DNA of 33,303 nucleotides, from positions 1-33,303 of the forward strand of contig JANQIT010000173.1 of the NCBI GenBank assembly GCA_028282025.1, written 5' to 3'. The notes under the pieces are model-generated. The model was not told where the DNA came from and did no database searches. It saw nothing but the letters and a program-made list of their open reading frames with translations. This DNA comes from Hwanghaeella sp. (GTDB taxonomy: Bacteria; Pseudomonadota; Alphaproteobacteria; UBA8366; Aestuariispiraceae). Made by a program: the position numbers and the translations under genes. Position 1 is the first letter of the stretch, and every line of letters begins with the position of its first letter. Shown piece after piece: positions 33,043 to 33,303 of the stretch.

Positions 33043-33303
33043 CTATGGCCCGGTCCCATCCGGTCCCATTGCGCTCTCGTCCCCGGTCCGCCGGTCCAGA
33101 CCGAAACGCGCCGCAAGGGCGGCGACGCATGTCTCAACATCGAACTTTTCCCGGACCGTCGCTTCGCCCGCCGCCGCCATGGCGGCGCGCCCGGCCGGGT
33201 CCCGAAGCAGTCGGTCGATGGCGGCGGTCAGCGCCGGCACGTCGCCGGGCGGCGCCAGGACGCCGGTCCGGCCGTCGTCGATCAGTTCCGGCACGGCGGA
33301 GAC
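33043..33303 (-). CDS. Glycosyltransferase family 4 protein, C-terminal end only
   Basis: The last 86 residues of a gene that continues beyond the right edge. The stretch SAVPELIDDGRTGVLAPPGDVPAL is the usual GT4 segment following the EX7E motif, and the rest is the C-terminal helix pair (DPAGRAAMAAAGEATVREKFDVET). There is no start codon in the window; the valine near 33294 is internal. Only 3 bases separate its stop from the next GT4 gene, so it belongs to the same operon. Confidence 0.85.
   Translation of the reverse strand, partial: VSAVPELIDDGRTGVLAPPGDVPALTAAIDRLLRDPAGRAAMAAAGEATVREKFDVETCVAALAARFGLDRRTGDESAMGPDGTGP

Noticed and set aside
1..33303. CRISPR arrays, tRNA or rRNA genes, insertion sequences, phage genes
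   Set aside because: No regularly spaced repeats, cloverleaf-like sequence, transposase motifs or phage structural genes were seen on either strand by reading.

Overview
The window is a GC-rich stretch of an alphaproteobacterial chromosome, most likely a member of Rhodospirillales or a related marine lineage. The basis is the core gene order rho / mnmE-mnmG-rsmG-parA-parB / holA-lptE-leuS-DUF3576, an OmpR-type regulator that looks like CenR, and the many ATGA/GTGA gene junctions. No rRNA, tRNA, CRISPR array, insertion sequence or phage gene was seen. The presence of parABS and the rho-mnmEG block suggests the replication origin lies nearby, probably left of the window; this is inference.

Layout. 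(1) 1-3.5 kb: 3' part of rho with a strong intrinsic terminator, a leftward quinone oxidoreductase, and divergent mnmE, with a 26-bp palindrome between the last two. (2) 3.5-8 kb: mnmG-rsmG-parA-parB, overlapping genes on the + strand. Three perfect parS sites are present: two extended 20-bp palindromes ahead of mnmG and a 16-bp copy inside the rsmG coding sequence. (3) 8-12.7 kb, - strand: DUF3576 lipoprotein, leuS, lptE and holA. (4) 12.8-17.2 kb, - strand: an outer-membrane porin with its own terminator, then upstream a JmjC/cupin Fe(II)/2-oxoglutarate oxygenase coupled to a TPR-sulfotransferase. (5) 17.4-22.6 kb: PLP homeostasis protein (+); a leftward pair of YkuD L,D-transpeptidase and a 402-residue uncharacterised protein; divergently, the CenR-like regulator, an MBL-fold hydrolase and a SAM methyltransferase. 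(6) 22.6-28.7 kb, - strand: a complete peptide/opine-type ABC importer (fused two-domain ATPase, large binding protein, two permeases). (7) 28.8 kb to the right edge, - strand: a tight surface-glycan-like operon with two GT4 glycosyltransferases (one cut by the window edge), a histidine phosphatase, a MurG-like glycosyltransferase, a polysaccharide-deacetylase-like protein and a small two-TM membrane protein.

How it fits together. The left half is housekeeping: termination, tRNA wobble modification, rRNA methylation, chromosome segregation, clamp loading, LPS export and leucyl-tRNA charging. The right half is envelope- and surface-oriented. The least explained units are the oxygenase/sulfotransferase pair next to the porin, the unknown protein paired with an L,D-transpeptidase opposite cenR, and the six-gene glycan operon at the right end. 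These are the best candidates for an undescribed system, but none can be proven from sequence alone.

No gene-free stretch exceeds 300 bases; the longest gaps (749-1005, 1978-2214, 13962-14197, 17242-17473, 19885-20101) are described where they hold something.
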